From the NCBI RefSeq assembly GCF_000967495.1, contig NZ_JXXU01000018.1:79633-143632 (forward strand): a stretch of 64,000 bases of DNA, given 5' to 3'. Shown piece by piece: positions 34,115 through 43,652 of this stretch (the first letter of the stretch is position 1; every line of letters starts with the position of its first letter). The translations under genes were made by a program, and so were the position numbers. Source of the DNA: Vibrio neptunius (GTDB taxonomy: Bacteria > Pseudomonadota > Gammaproteobacteria > Enterobacterales > Vibrionaceae). Under the pieces are notes generated by a model that made no database searches, was not told the DNA's origin, and saw only the letters and a list, made by a program, of their open reading frames with translations.

Positions 34115-37100
34115 TTATTTTGAGATAAATCGGTATAGGTAAAGGCTTTGGTCTATGACGCTTGATCTGCTGACAGCGCCATGTTCACCCGTTCCAGTAT
34201 CAATAAAGTCATACTGCTTATCCGTTATCCTGTTGGTCAGATATCTTCTGATTGTGCCAAATTTATTCACCGCATTGTATTTGAACAACTGTGCATCGAC
34301 TGGTAGTAAACCCAGTAACTCCTCTTGCGATGGAAGCCTCCAGTTGTTCAACCCGCACACACGAGACGAGCGTTGTGCAGCAAGTGCTTCATTTACCTCT
34401 CGATAGTTAACAGTGCGCGAACTAGCGTTGTCGTCTTGAAATATTTGCCAAACGGCTCCGGTAGATTCATTTCTTGCACATGATGCTTGTTCTCTACTTT
34501 GAACCACATCACCATTGTGCGCGAGATAGGTCCAGTTAACCTGTTGAATCGTTTCACGAACTAAACGCGCTAACGTAACATCTTGGTCTGAGTAATGGCT
34601 GTGTGCGAAGCTCTCCGTCTTACCTATGCTCGCTTGACTGGAATAGTGATAAGCCATCTGCTTGTCAGCACTGTATTCAGCACCTGACCAGTAGTAAAAT
34701 GCGGCCGTTTTCTGGTCTTGATTCGTAGGATGATGGGGAAAAGCAACCAGATCTAAAGTCGCCTCTTTACCATCTAGCATGGTAGCTGTCGCTAATCCTT
34801 TTAACTGAGGTAAACTCGGTACTTGCCAGTCACTGAATCCGCAAAAAGAACGGTCGTTTCTCGCTTCTAAGTAACCACCAGCACCTAGCAAGGTTTTTAT
34901 GTCAGCGCCTGCTGCATTGAAAGAGACGTGGTCGACACCACCCATTTGGCCATCTTGGAGTAGAGTCCATGTTCTCTTCTTATCACCAGAACTCACATCC
35001 AATACACAACGCCAGCCCTGAGCGTATGTCGCACTTGCCGGCAAGAAACGACCAAGTGAGTCCAACTTGGCAAACCGGCCCAATACGGTCGCTTCACCTT
35101 GGCTAACAACATATCCAGCATCATGTGCCCGATTTAATCCGTCAACAATAATCACTTTCAAAGCCGACACATCTTGAAGTGAAGTTGCGAGAGCAATTTC
35201 CTCTGTCAGTGGTGTCATTAACAAACCCAGTGTTTTGAAGCGCTCAGGGAGCGTCGCTAAACTCGTGTCCAATAGTTGCTTCAAAACCTCAAGTGAATTG
35301 ATTTCACTTTCCATTTGAGAGACTAAATCACTCAATGCCAATGACGAAGAATGAATATCACTGCCTAGACTTGCTGCCAATAAACGATCTTTTTCAGAAA
35401 CCAGCTTACTGTTCAGAGTATGCAGTGTCGCTATCTGTGTTGCAGCCTGCAGAAGCTGTTTTGTCGCGACTAAAGCACTTATATTTTGGCGAACAGTAGA
35501 AAGTTTAGTCTCAAGGCTTTTTACGTTGACAAGAAAACTAATGCTCGCCGTATCCGTGTTGTACCTAAGCAGATTGGACTGTAGTTTAAAACCTTTCAAC
35601 ACAGATTCCATTTGTGCGAGCTGAGCACTGGATGGCATGACAGCCTTGTTCACCGTCTCCAACTGATCTGACACATCTGTGAGTAGTGTTTGAGACGTTT
35701 TGGTTTGATTCTTGAGTGCAGTGAGCCAGTTAGATAAGAAATTCTCAGACTCTGTCGTTAAAACATTTTGGTCAGAGATTAACTTATCGACGTTATCCAA
35801 CTGAGCAATTGACGCGGCAAGTAACCTATCGCTAGAAATGGTTTCCCATTTGGCATAGACATCGTTGCTATACGCGTGAGGCTCTGTTTCAATGCCTTTC
35901 GTATAAGTGACTGGCACGCCGGATTTGTTAGCCCAGACAAACGAAGAAGCATCACTGATCATGTGGCCTCGCACTATTGAAGGCAAAGAATCACGATTTC
36001 TCTTCGACAGTAATGCTACCTCCTCAGCGGTCGGTAAAGTCCATTGACCAATACCGCAATGGTTTAGTTCAGATATCACGCTCATTACGTCAGCTGAACT
36101 CGAGGTAGAGGCCGAATTCGACCAAAAGATAGGGGTACCTTTGCCTTCGGTATCATATTCAGCGATACAGTTAACATTGCTAACTACCCAACCATTGTAA
36201 TCCGAATAATCCGGTACTTGCAGCATTGACACCATCGGAAGATACTGAATCGCAACAAATTTACCTTCCAAACTAGATGCCCAAAGAATCTTACTCGCCG
36301 GGTGTTCCAAGCCTGGGAATGCACTCTTTTTAACACGCATGCCGACCTTATCCTTGGCATAAGCCTGCGTACCAATAAACTGAGGAACGGATGTGACAGG
36401 TTTCCAGCTAGCACCTTGGTCAACGGTAAACTCATAGTACTCAGGCTGATCAAACGTAACGGTCTTATTGGCAATAGTCGTAGAGAGAAAGTCCCAAGCG
36501 ATTAAGTTAGGGTGTTTGGTGTTGGCTCGGTCATTCCCCATAACGATGTTTCCACCAGTCAGTGCTGGCAGTTTTGGCAGCTCTGTAAATGCGATGCCAT
36601 TGCTGGCGTGCGCGCCTGCTAGCATACCATTTTCACCATTAGCACGAACACGCACCTGAACCTGACCGATACTTTTGGCGACATCGCCAACCACTACTGG
36701 CTTTTCTAACACTGGTGTCCAATCCGTTCCCTGATTGATTGACCACTCATAGTCGGACAATGAGCTAAAGCCAGTGACAAAGGCCCAGTCTAAGGTATCA
36801 GCGGTGTCATCCACCACCACACTAGTTGGCGCTACTGGCGCTTCCGGTTGCTTAGTCAGAGCCTTGGGGTTCGACAAAGCTGGACTAGCAAGACGTCCTG
36901 TGACGGGATCGTACTTAACACGAACCTCGACACTACTTACACCATACGCTTTGTCTTCCAGTTGCAGCGGTTTGTTCTGAACTGTGCTCCAACCGGCACC
37001 ATCGACACGATATTCATAATCATTAGCGGAATCAAAACCCGCGACCCAATCCCAATTGAAGGTATTTAACGCATCATTAACCAGCCCATTCGTCGGCGCG

Positions 37101-38986
37101 CTTGGTGTGCTCGGAGTGACAGTAAAAACCTTGTCTGAACACAGGCTTTCACCTCCAGCATCATCGGCTGATGCTTTGATACGGACACAAACCTGTCCCA
37201 TTTTGAATGCTTCATCTGGAATAGACTGAGGTTTTGATGTCACAGGACGATAGCTGATGCCGCTATCAAGTGAATATTCGTATTGATCCGCGTTCGGATA
37301 ACCGTCAACGCTCGTCCAGTTGAATAGGTTGCCAGCATCGTTGATGACCGGAAGCGTCGGAGCAACCGGTTTATTCAACACTTTGTTAAATGTGCTCGTC
37401 ACCAGCAAACTTTCACCAGAATCACGGCCATTGATCGGGTTTGCTTTGACTCTCACATGAATGGTATTGGCTGGAATGTCCACATTGCCAATTTGGTAAG
37501 GGTTGGCTGACACTTCTTGCCAACCACTGCCGAGATTGATTTGATAATCAGTCACACGGTCAAAGCCAGACACATTTTCCCAAGCAAGGATATCGGAATC
37601 ATCATTGGCAGAGATTAGCACTGGCGCGATGGGTTTATCAGGAGTGACCGTCATCGCAGTGTCTGATTTCACCACATGGCCCGCTGGACGGCCTGAATTC
37701 GGCTCTGATTTAACTCTTAGTTTCAAGTCGCCGACTGGAATCGCAATATCAGCGATGTTTTGTGGCTTGCTCGTTACATTGTGCCAGTTTTTGCCACCAT
37801 CCAGTGTGTACTCATAGTGAGCGATAAGCTGAAATTCTGCCGAATGTTGCCAGTCAAAACTATTGTCAGCATCATTGAGTGTCAAAGATATCGGCGCGGC
37901 AGGTACAAGCGTCGCAGTGAACGCTTTGGTCGATAGCAGTGCCATACCGGATGCCAAAGAACGCTCTGGTTTTGCTATGGTACGTACCTGAACATCACCA
38001 ACACTTCTTGCCGCAGCACCAACATTAATCGGCTTTGACGTTGCTGGCTGCCAGCTTTGGCCTCTATCTAATGAGAACTCGTAAGCGTTAACCTCTTTGA
38101 AACCCGGCACAAATTGCCAATCAAACGTGTCAGCTGCGTCATTGACGACCCCGCCGCGTGGCGCTCTAGGTCTGGTCAGAATGTTATCGCCATCTAAGTC
38201 TTCTGGCTTAATTTTAAGGTGCTCACGGTAATCAGAATCAATCTGGGCTAACAATTCTTCCTCATTATCGGCGCCATGGGATATTTGATCGGTACGAAAC
38301 TTGAGTTGCGCGACGTCTAAATTCGCCAATCTTTGAATCGAGCCTTTTCTCGCCAATTCTTGGCTAACACCGCCTTCAACCGAGCTTGCCTGCGCAGATT
38401 GCAAAACACGAGTAATACCGCGAGCGAGCATATGTATCTCACGACTTTCCTGAGAACCTTGTGCTACGTAATCAGACTTGATCACATCAGAGGAAACGCT
38501 GAGCTCGCTAGCAATAGTCTCTGCGGCGAGATCAAAGGTGATTCCAGAGCGATTTGCTAAGCTGGCAACCATAGACGTCATCGGGCTGATAATGCCCGGC
38601 TGTGATGATGGGATTTCTAGCGTAAAGCCCTGAGTGAGCGTTTGATTTGGCGAATCCATGTCAATCGTTACATTAGCAATGGCTTCCACCAACAGGTTGT
38701 AATTTTCAGCATTGCCTTCAAAAGGCAATGTGTACTGACCCGACTGGTCCGTCAGTACCGTTGTACCATCGCTACTGTCACACACTGCGTTGTTGTTTTT
38801 GTCCAAGCAAACATTCGCTTTGTACAGATAACCATCGAGTACCACACCAGACAATACTGAGCCAGAGTGGCCTGTTGCAGGCGCCTCATCTGAAGTCAGT
38901 TTGGGGTCAGATTCATTGCCTCCACCACAACCGAAAAGTGCAACAGACATCGCCCCGACACTGAGCTTTTTGGTCAGCATTTTCAC
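34115..38986 (-). CDS. Giant surface lipoprotein with Ig-like repeats and Lcl domains
   Basis: The 1623 residues start (GTG, aaggag site) with a lipoprotein signal, lipobox LFGC with Cys20. A calcium-loop-like stretch 'DKNNNAVCDSSDG' follows, then about seven repeats of 85-95 residues between 265 and 920. Each has a core such as 'NDADNSFDWQ', 'YEYTLDGGKNW' and 'KPQNIADIAIPVGDLKLRVK', consistent with beta-sandwich modules. A helical coiled-coil-like region occupies about 1060-1310. Three Lcl/DUF1566-like modules are marked by 'GIGQWTLPTAEE', 'GFSDWQVPSLPQ' and 'GLNNWRLPSQEE'. It is probably an adhesin or matrix protein. It precedes the Tad pilin on the same strand and is divergent from a related lipoprotein. 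Confidence 0.75.
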   Translation of the reverse strand: MKMLTKKLSVGAMSVALFGCGGGNESDPKLTSDEAPATGHSGSVLSGVVLDGYLYKANVCLDKNNNAVCDSSDGTTVLTDQSGQYTLPFEGNAENYNLLVEAIANVTIDMDSPNQTLTQGFTLEIPSSQPGIISPMTSMVASLANRSGITFDLAAETIASELSVSSDVIKSDYVAQGSQESREIHMLARGITRVLQSAQASSVEGGVSQELARKGSIQRLANLDVAQLKFRTDQISHGADNEEELLAQIDSDYREHLKIKPEDLDGDNILTRPRAPRGGVVNDAADTFDWQFVPGFKEVNAYEFSLDRGQSWQPATSKPINVGAAARSVGDVQVRTIAKPERSLASGMALLSTKAFTATLVPAAPISLTLNDADNSFDWQHSAEFQLIAHYEYTLDGGKNWHNVTSKPQNIADIAIPVGDLKLRVKSEPNSGRPAGHVVKSDTAMTVTPDKPIAPVLISANDDSDILAWENVSGFDRVTDYQINLGSGWQEVSANPYQIGNVDIPANTIHVRVKANPINGRDSGESLLVTSTFNKVLNKPVAPTLPVINDAGNLFNWTSVDGYPNADQYEYSLDSGISYRPVTSKPQSIPDEAFKMGQVCVRIKASADDAGGESLCSDKVFTVTPSTPSAPTNGLVNDALNTFNWDWVAGFDSANDYEYRVDGAGWSTVQNKPLQLEDKAYGVSSVEVRVKYDPVTGRLASPALSNPKALTKQPEAPVAPTSVVVDDTADTLDWAFVTGFSSLSDYEWSINQGTDWTPVLEKPVVVGDVAKSIGQVQVRVRANGENGMLAGAHASNGIAFTELPKLPALTGGNIVMGNDRANTKHPNLIAWDFLSTTIANKTVTFDQPEYYEFTVDQGASWKPVTSVPQFIGTQAYAKDKVGMRVKKSAFPGLEHPASKILWASSLEGKFVAIQYLPMVSMLQVPDYSDYNGWVVSNVNCIAEYDTEGKGTPIFWSNSASTSSSADVMSVISELNHCGIGQWTLPTAEEVALLSKRNRDSLPSIVRGHMISDASSFVWANKSGVPVTYTKGIETEPHAYSNDVYAKWETISSDRLLAASIAQLDNVDKLISDQNVLTTESENFLSNWLTALKNQTKTSQTLLTDVSDQLETVNKAVMPSSAQLAQMESVLKGFKLQSNLLRYNTDTASISFLVNVKSLETKLSTVRQNISALVATKQLLQAATQIATLHTLNSKLVSEKDRLLAASLGSDIHSSSLALSDLVSQMESEINSLEVLKQLLDTSLATLPERFKTLGLLMTPLTEEIALATSLQDVSALKVIIVDGLNRAHDAGYVVSQGEATVLGRFAKLDSLGRFLPASATYAQGWRCVLDVSSGDKKRTWTLLQDGQMGGVDHVSFNAAGADIKTLLGAGGYLEARNDRSFCGFSDWQVPSLPQLKGLATATMLDGKEATLDLVAFPHHPTNQDQKTAAFYYWSGAEYSADKQMAYHYSSQASIGKTESFAHSHYSDQDVTLARLVRETIQQVNWTYLAHNGDVVQSREQASCARNESTGAVWQIFQDDNASSRTVNYREVNEALAAQRSSRVCGLNNWRLPSQEELLGLLPVDAQLFKYNAVNKFGTIRRYLTNRITDKQYDFIDTGTGEHGAVSRSSVIDQSLYLYRFISK

Positions 38987-39044
38987 CGCTGGATACTCCT
39001 TTAATTTTTAGGTCCAATCAAAATTCCGGCGGCGATACTAATTT

Positions 39045-39071
39045 AAATGATATTTATTATCAATATCATTT
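39045..39071. promoter_or_regulatory. Fur-box-like palindrome between divergent lipoprotein genes
   Basis: Perfect 10-bp arms AAATGATATT and AATATCATTT flank tattatc. Inside, TGATATTTATTATCA (39048-39062) differs from the 7-1-7 Fur consensus TGATAAT-N-ATTATCA at one base, and a second overlapping 7-1-7 site reads on the right. It is central in the 165-bp gap, so both genes could be repressed by Fur with iron. Confidence 0.6.
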
Positions 39072-39151
39072 GATCTTTTATTTTACATGGTGATTAAATA
39101 ATAGGGATAAATGCTAGGTTATATATTAATTAACAATATTATTGGTTTAAC

Positions 39152-41200
39152 ATGCTTGAGAATACAAAAATATGTTGCACAGCCCTTGCTGTGTCTAGTG
39201 CTATAGCTCTATCCGCATGCGGTGGTGGCGGAGAATCTGGAAGTTCATCATCGGCAGCAACAGCCAGCACATACAGCTACCAAAATATGACACCCTGTGC
39301 CGACACCGATCTTGATGGCATCTGTAGCAACTATGAGAAACAAGTCGCCGTGACAAGCGGCTATGCGAGGATGATCGACGCCAATGGGGCAATACTCACC
39401 TCGCCAGCGGAATTAAGTATCATTTCTCCCTTCACAACTCTGCTCCACAGTGAAATGTTGTACAACCCATCAACGAGTGGCAGTGTCGAAAAATCAAAAA
39501 TTTATTTACAGTCAGTACTCGGAAAGTATGTGGGTGTCGATTTTACTTCAGTGGATATCAGTCATGGGCCTCAGCAAGCCACAAACCTTCTAATGGCATC
39601 GCTTAAACAAGCCCAAATTCAGGGCTCGGCGAGTTCGCCAATGGTGAACATTGCCAAAGCCCTTGATGTAATGATTGAACATAAGACGCTTGACCTTTCG
39701 TCAATCAACTTGGCCACCCAAGCATCACGCCATATCAGTTTTGATGGTTCACTGTTAATTCATGGGTCACAAAGCGATGCTGGCTTGGGCGCTATGAAAT
39801 CTATCGCTTTAAACCCAGCCAACAGCAGAATAATCTACGTTGATGCACGGGATAACGTACGAGAGCTCAATACGGTCACCAAACAATCGGTGGCGATTGG
39901 AACTGCAGGTTCCTCATCTCGTTCTCTTAGCATTACTTCCTATGATGACGACCATGAAGACGAGGACCATGAACACGACGATCATGATCACTATGGCGGA
40001 AATGTAAACAGATTGCCTGGATTTCAACAGGATACCTCAAACACACTCAAGGAAGTGATACCTGCACTCAACAGTGTTCAGTCTTACAAATTATACGAAC
40101 CCAATGGCATTCGAAATCAAAGCTTTGTCTGCAATACGACAGGGGGCAACGGCATATTCTTGACCAGCTTGCAGGATAAAACCGGCAACACAAACACCAA
40201 TGTCGCTGTCAGAACAACACGGGCAATGAAAATTGACACTTATGGAGGTGCTTCAGGCAGTGATCTACCCATTACTCCGCCACCCGCCCCACCAACGATT
40301 CCGCTGTCGGCTTCTTATTGTTACAACGATAATTTCGAGTGGATCCACCCCCTTTATCAACAAGGAACCATGATCGCTAAGCTAGACGATGGACTGAATG
40401 CCGATGGGGATCAGTTGCGCCGCTTGAATGCCGCGACACTGAGTATGGAGCCCATCGTATACACGTTACAATCTGAAGAGAAAACAATTGTTTTTTCCAA
40501 GGATGACGATGAAATTCTCGTTATCTCTGATGACCGTCAGTCTGCACCTAAGTTGGTTGAAACTAAGACACTAAACGAACGACTCGCACTGAATGTTACT
40601 GACGTTTTAAATGCCAGCTTCACAACTGGTGGGCAAATAGCCATGGCATTGGCATCGGAAAACAAAGTCATATGGACAGACAAAGCGCCCAATACCCAGC
40701 AATTGGGTTCCGTTAACCTCGACGGTCAAGTTAAGTTCATGGACGCCTCTCCCAACGGCGCATACACCGTTGTCATTACCGCTACCAGCGTTTACTTGCT
40801 CGACAACAACCAGCGAGAAATCGCTAAACAAATTAGCTTTGACGCTAGCCAGACCACGAACCTATTTGTTCAAAACGACAAAGCGATAGCCATTAACAAA
40901 AGTGGTGTAGATTACTTCCAGTTCGCCAACATTTCAGGGCCTAAGCTCAAGGTTGCGGCTCAATTGGTAACTAAGGAACTCCTTAAGAGCTGGGAAAACA
41001 CATCGACCTCTATCTGGACCGGAAACAACTTAGGCCACATACTTGAGCAAACTGGTACTCAGAAAACAGCGGCGCAGCAATTTAGTGATATCACGCTAAA
41101 TTTGCGCCCTGAGAGGGCAACCCAAGCGAGTCAGGTCACTGGGGTCTTTATCACTGGGACAAACCGCGGTGATAGAGTGAAGCTATACAAAACACTGTAA
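39152..41200 (+). CDS. Lipoprotein with Ca-loop, Asp/His-rich segment and beta-propeller-like part
   Basis: The 682-residue product has a lipoprotein signal (LSACGGGG, Cys23). A thrombospondin-type-3-like calcium loop 'DTDLDGICSNYE' is followed by 'ELSIISPFTTLLHS', a module that resembles the N-terminus of the divergent giant lipoprotein. Near residues 267-283 an acidic His-rich stretch (DDDHEDEDHEHDDHDH) could bind metal. The C-terminal part has repeated strand patterns like 'RIIYVDARDNVRELN' and 'GQIAMALASENKVIW', consistent with a beta-propeller. The function is unknown; a surface metal-linked role is suggested by the His-rich stretch and the Fur-like box upstream. Confidence 0.7.
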   Translation: MLENTKICCTALAVSSAIALSACGGGGESGSSSSAATASTYSYQNMTPCADTDLDGICSNYEKQVAVTSGYARMIDANGAILTSPAELSIISPFTTLLHSEMLYNPSTSGSVEKSKIYLQSVLGKYVGVDFTSVDISHGPQQATNLLMASLKQAQIQGSASSPMVNIAKALDVMIEHKTLDLSSINLATQASRHISFDGSLLIHGSQSDAGLGAMKSIALNPANSRIIYVDARDNVRELNTVTKQSVAIGTAGSSSRSLSITSYDDDHEDEDHEHDDHDHYGGNVNRLPGFQQDTSNTLKEVIPALNSVQSYKLYEPNGIRNQSFVCNTTGGNGIFLTSLQDKTGNTNTNVAVRTTRAMKIDTYGGASGSDLPITPPPAPPTIPLSASYCYNDNFEWIHPLYQQGTMIAKLDDGLNADGDQLRRLNAATLSMEPIVYTLQSEEKTIVFSKDDDEILVISDDRQSAPKLVETKTLNERLALNVTDVLNASFTTGGQIAMALASENKVIWTDKAPNTQQLGSVNLDGQVKFMDASPNGAYTVVITATSVYLLDNNQREIAKQISFDASQTTNLFVQNDKAIAINKSGVDYFQFANISGPKLKVAAQLVTKELLKSWENTSTSIWTGNNLGHILEQTGTQKTAAQQFSDITLNLRPERATQASQVTGVFITGTNRGDRVKLYKTL

Positions 41201-41205
41201 TTCAG

Positions 41206-41226
41206 GGGAGGTCGAGCCTCCCTTTA
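41206..41226 (+). terminator. Terminator after the 682-residue lipoprotein gene
   Basis: The stem gggagg / cctccc with a 5-base loop is followed by ttta. It is 5 bp after the stop. Confidence 0.7.
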
Positions 41227-41452
41227 CTTTGCAACCAAGCCTCAACCCTGACAGAGATCGGCTAGCGAGTAAGATCTGAGTAGCATGGTTCCATTTTACG
41301 TGGACAATACCGTTGACTGATCCGTCATCATCACTTACCGAACACGTCCTAAAAAGCAGGTCCGTGATAACAAAACCTAGTTCCACCTAACGCAAGGTAT
41401 TGCGTTTATGGTTTAATCGGATTACAACAAGCAGTATCACTTAATCTATCCT

Positions 41453-41779
41453 GTGGATGACACTTTGAAACTCATTGAACTTCGTGAATACAAGATCAAA
41501 CCTGGTATGACTCAACAATGGCTAGACTGGATGCACGAGGAAATTCTTCCTTATCAGATCTCGAAAGGCATAAAAGTACTCAGTACCTATATTCACAAAG
41601 GCGAAGACGGTGAAGATTACTTTATCTGGTTACGAGAATTTGCTGATGAAGCATCGCGCAAAAAAATCTACGCTGAAACGTACAACGAGTGGTGGATCAA
41701 CGAAATTCGGCCACGCGTCTTTGAACATATCGACCAAGACTCCGTCACAGTACGCGTATTGACGCCCTCAGGTATTTGA
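41453..41779 (+). CDS. NIPSNAP-family protein
   Basis: The 108-residue protein is a ferredoxin-like (dimeric alpha-beta barrel) NIPSNAP protein, seen in 'LIELREYKIKPGMTQQWLDWM' and 'FIWLREFADEASRKKIYAETY'. Such proteins form dimers; catalytic function is not established. The start is a GTG with no clear ribosome-binding site, so a start a few codons later (TTG at 41465) is possible. The 250 bp upstream contain only the preceding terminator. It stands alone and is convergent with marC. Confidence 0.8.
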   Translation: MDDTLKLIELREYKIKPGMTQQWLDWMHEEILPYQISKGIKVLSTYIHKGEDGEDYFIWLREFADEASRKKIYAETYNEWWINEIRPRVFEHIDQDSVTVRVLTPSGI

Positions 41780-41798
41780 TCACAAATTGAACCGATTA

Positions 41799-41824
41799 AA
41801 AATGGCCATCCACTAGGATGGCCT
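41799..41824 (-). terminator. Terminator between NIPSNAP gene and marC
   Basis: The perfect 8-bp stem ggccatcc / ggatggcc with a 4-base loop is followed on the minus strand by a T run, so it mainly serves marC. Confidence 0.82.
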
Positions 41825-41846
41825 ACGTTTATCAATTCAAAACTGC

Positions 41847-42488
41847 TTAAACAAAGACGGTTTTATATGCTTCCGCCAACCCTTCTATCAACATCTGAGT
41901 ACCAATAACCGCTAAAATCAAACCCATCATTTTCGTCACCACGTTGAGTGCACTAGGACCAACGGCTTTGACCAGTTTGCTGCCAAACAAGAACAGCACG
42001 TAAGTGATGATGCACAATAGCCCGAACGCAACGATCGTAATGATGGTCTGGTCAAAGCCACCTGTCGTTGCAAAATTCATTGCCGTAGCGATCGTGCCGG
42101 GCCCTGCCAGAATCGGCATCGCAAGGGGAGAAACCGCAACACTCAATGCCGCTTGCTGCTGCTCAGGAGAATAGGCTTTTTGCTTAGTTTTATGATGCGT
42201 GGAATTGCCTTGCAACATATGAAAACCAATGAGAAATACCAAGACTCCCCCGGTGATGCGCAGCGCGTATAAGGTGATACCAAACAAGTCAAAAATCAGT
42301 TTTCCTGAAATGGCGAACACAGAAACAATCACGAAAGCAAACAAAACCGAACGAAAAGCAATCGATTTGACCGTCTGTCGATCATCATCGCTGGTCAAGC
42401 TAAGAAAAATAGGAATATTAGCAATCGGGTTCATGATGGCGAAAAAACCCATAAATACAGTAACAGCATGCACGACTAATTCTTTCAT
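41847..42488 (-). CDS. MarC-family inner-membrane protein
   Basis: The 213-residue protein has six predicted helices and the MarC/UPF0056 hallmarks 'FMGFFAIMNPIANIPIFLSL' (12-31) and 'SPLAMPILAGPGTIATAM'. It resembles YhgN. The family is widely conserved and its transported substrate is unknown; a link to antibiotic resistance was withdrawn for MarC itself. It is divergent from nfsA. Confidence 0.9.
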   Translation of the reverse strand: MKELVVHAVTVFMGFFAIMNPIANIPIFLSLTSDDDRQTVKSIAFRSVLFAFVIVSVFAISGKLIFDLFGITLYALRITGGVLVFLIGFHMLQGNSTHHKTKQKAYSPEQQQAALSVAVSPLAMPILAGPGTIATAMNFATTGGFDQTIITIVAFGLLCIITYVLFLFGSKLVKAVGPSALNVVTKMMGLILAVIGTQMLIEGLAEAYKTVFV

Positions 42489-42644
42489 AAGTCCTTCTTA
42501 TTCTGTGAATTTTCGATTTCAGTATAGAAGCAGACCATCACTGTGAAACAGAAACATGGCAACTCAGTGATCTGTGACTCGACATTTCCGCACATACTCG
42601 ATATGTTGCACAAGTCATTTATACCAAGAACAAAGGACTCAGCC

Positions 42645-43367
42645 ATGACACCGACGATAGACACTATCCTTTCTCACCGTTCTATCCGTAAATTTACCGA
42701 TCAGGCTATCGACTCGTCTCAGCTCGACACCATTATTCAGTCTGGCCTTGCGGCTTCGTCTTCCAGCATGTTGCAGGTGGTGTCGATCATCCGCGTCACG
42801 GATAAAGAAAAGCGTAAGGCGTTAGCGCATCTAGCTGGCGATCAGCCATACGTAGAGAGCGCCGCAGAGTTCCTTGTGTTTTGCATCGACTATCAGAGAC
42901 ATTTTGAGATTAACCCACAGGTAAAACCAGAATTTACTGAGCTAACCCTGATCGGCGCAGTAGACTGCGGCATTATGGCGCAAAATTGTCTAGTGGCAGC
43001 GGAGTCGCTCGGGTTAGGCGGTGTTTATATTGGCGGCTTAAGAAGCAATGCTCAGGACGTTGATCAGTTATTAAATCTACCCGTCCACAGTGCGGTTTTG
43101 TTTGGCCTGTGTTTAGGTCATCCAGATCAAAACCCTGAAATCAAACCGCGTTTACCTGCACACGTGATTGTGCATGAAAACGAGTATCAGCCTCTGAATT
43201 TAGACGATATTCGCGCCTACGATGAAAAAATGCAGACCTACTACGCAGGTCGTAGCAGCAATCAAAAGCAAAGCACTTGGTCTGAGCAAGTCACAGGCAA
43301 ACTCGCTGGCGAGAGTCGTCCGCACATCAAGGGCTACCTGAACAGTAAAGGGTTAACCAAGAAATAA
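42645..43367 (+). CDS. nfsA: Oxygen-insensitive NADPH nitroreductase NfsA
   Basis: NfsA is an FMN flavoprotein that reduces nitroaromatics and quinones by two-electron steps. The ATG at 42645 with an aagga site gives the usual 240 residues; an upstream frame is rejected. Motifs include 'ILSHRSIRKFTDQ' at the N-terminus (FMN phosphate contacts), 'AASSSSMLQ', 'AAESLGLGGVYIGGLR' and 'LFGLCLGHP', all typical of NfsA. It is a single gene; the putative SgrS RNA ends about 40 bp downstream on the other strand. Confidence 0.92.
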   Translation: MTPTIDTILSHRSIRKFTDQAIDSSQLDTIIQSGLAASSSSMLQVVSIIRVTDKEKRKALAHLAGDQPYVESAAEFLVFCIDYQRHFEINPQVKPEFTELTLIGAVDCGIMAQNCLVAAESLGLGGVYIGGLRSNAQDVDQLLNLPVHSAVLFGLCLGHPDQNPEIKPRLPAHVIVHENEYQPLNLDDIRAYDEKMQTYYAGRSSNQKQSTWSEQVTGKLAGESRPHIKGYLNSKGLTKK

Positions 43368-43404
43368 CACCTCGCAGGCTAAGCCAAGACCTGAATACGC
43401 AGTT

Positions 43405-43471
43405 AAAAAAAGCAGCACTGCCAATCATGTTCGTGGGGGTGTTAGGAGCATGTTTGCGTGCCAGTGCTGCT
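43405..43471 (-). terminator. Terminator of the SgrS-like RNA
   Basis: Perfect 10-bp arms at 43462-43471 and 43411-43420 enclose a 41-base loop and are followed on the minus strand by a seven-T run. Hfq-binding sRNAs commonly end this way, although the loop is unusually long. Confidence 0.7.
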
Positions 43472-43483
43472 GTCTTTAGCCAC

Positions 43484-43600
43484 TTACCAGTGGCAAAGTT
43501 GTATCAAAGCCAGAATCGCTGAACGTTCCAACCAAGAATCCGTTTTTTCCAACCTCTGATGATAGTACGAGACCAGATTTCTCTGCTTGCTGTAGTCCAT
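43484..43600 (-). CDS. sgrT: SgrT-like small peptide
   Basis: A 38-residue ORF lies inside the putative sRNA. Its sequence has 'SYYHQRL' followed by 'WLERSAILALIQLCHW', which resembles E. coli SgrT (as recalled: an F-Y-Q-H-Y-F motif, then a WLRWLS..QRL.ML..LMQW helix) in length, aromatic pattern and final tryptophan. SgrT inhibits the glucose permease PtsG directly. A gagagaag purine stretch precedes the ATG. It is divergent from sgrR, where sgrT would be expected. Similarity is judged by eye only. Confidence 0.6.
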   Translation of the reverse strand: MDYSKQRNLVSYYHQRLEKTDSWLERSAILALIQLCHW

Positions 43601-43652
43601 CTTTCTTCTCTCAGCTTGTTTGTTTTGACCGGTTAATTATTCCCTTTAAATC

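Larger units (their letters stand above)
43405..43630 (-). ncRNA. Putative SgrS-like small RNA divergent from sgrR
   Basis: On the minus strand, directly divergent from sgrR, a transcript of about 226 nt can be drawn. It would start near an AT-rich -10-like region around 43630-43640, contain a 38-codon ORF, and end at a strong stem (agcagcactg / cagtgctgct) followed by seven T. The loop displays GCTCCTAACACCCCC (minus strand of 43435-43449), complementary to an AGGAG ribosome-binding site. Order, strand, size and mRNA-like 5' part all match the E. coli sgrR-sgrS arrangement, where SgrS represses ptsG during sugar-phosphate stress. The 5' end is approximate. Confidence 0.65.

Noticed and set aside
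43428..43523. Plus-strand ORF of 31 codons downstream of nfsA (starts MFVGVLG)
   Set aside because: It has no ribosome-binding site and lies antisense to the putative SgrS terminator and SgrT ORF, which explain the region better.
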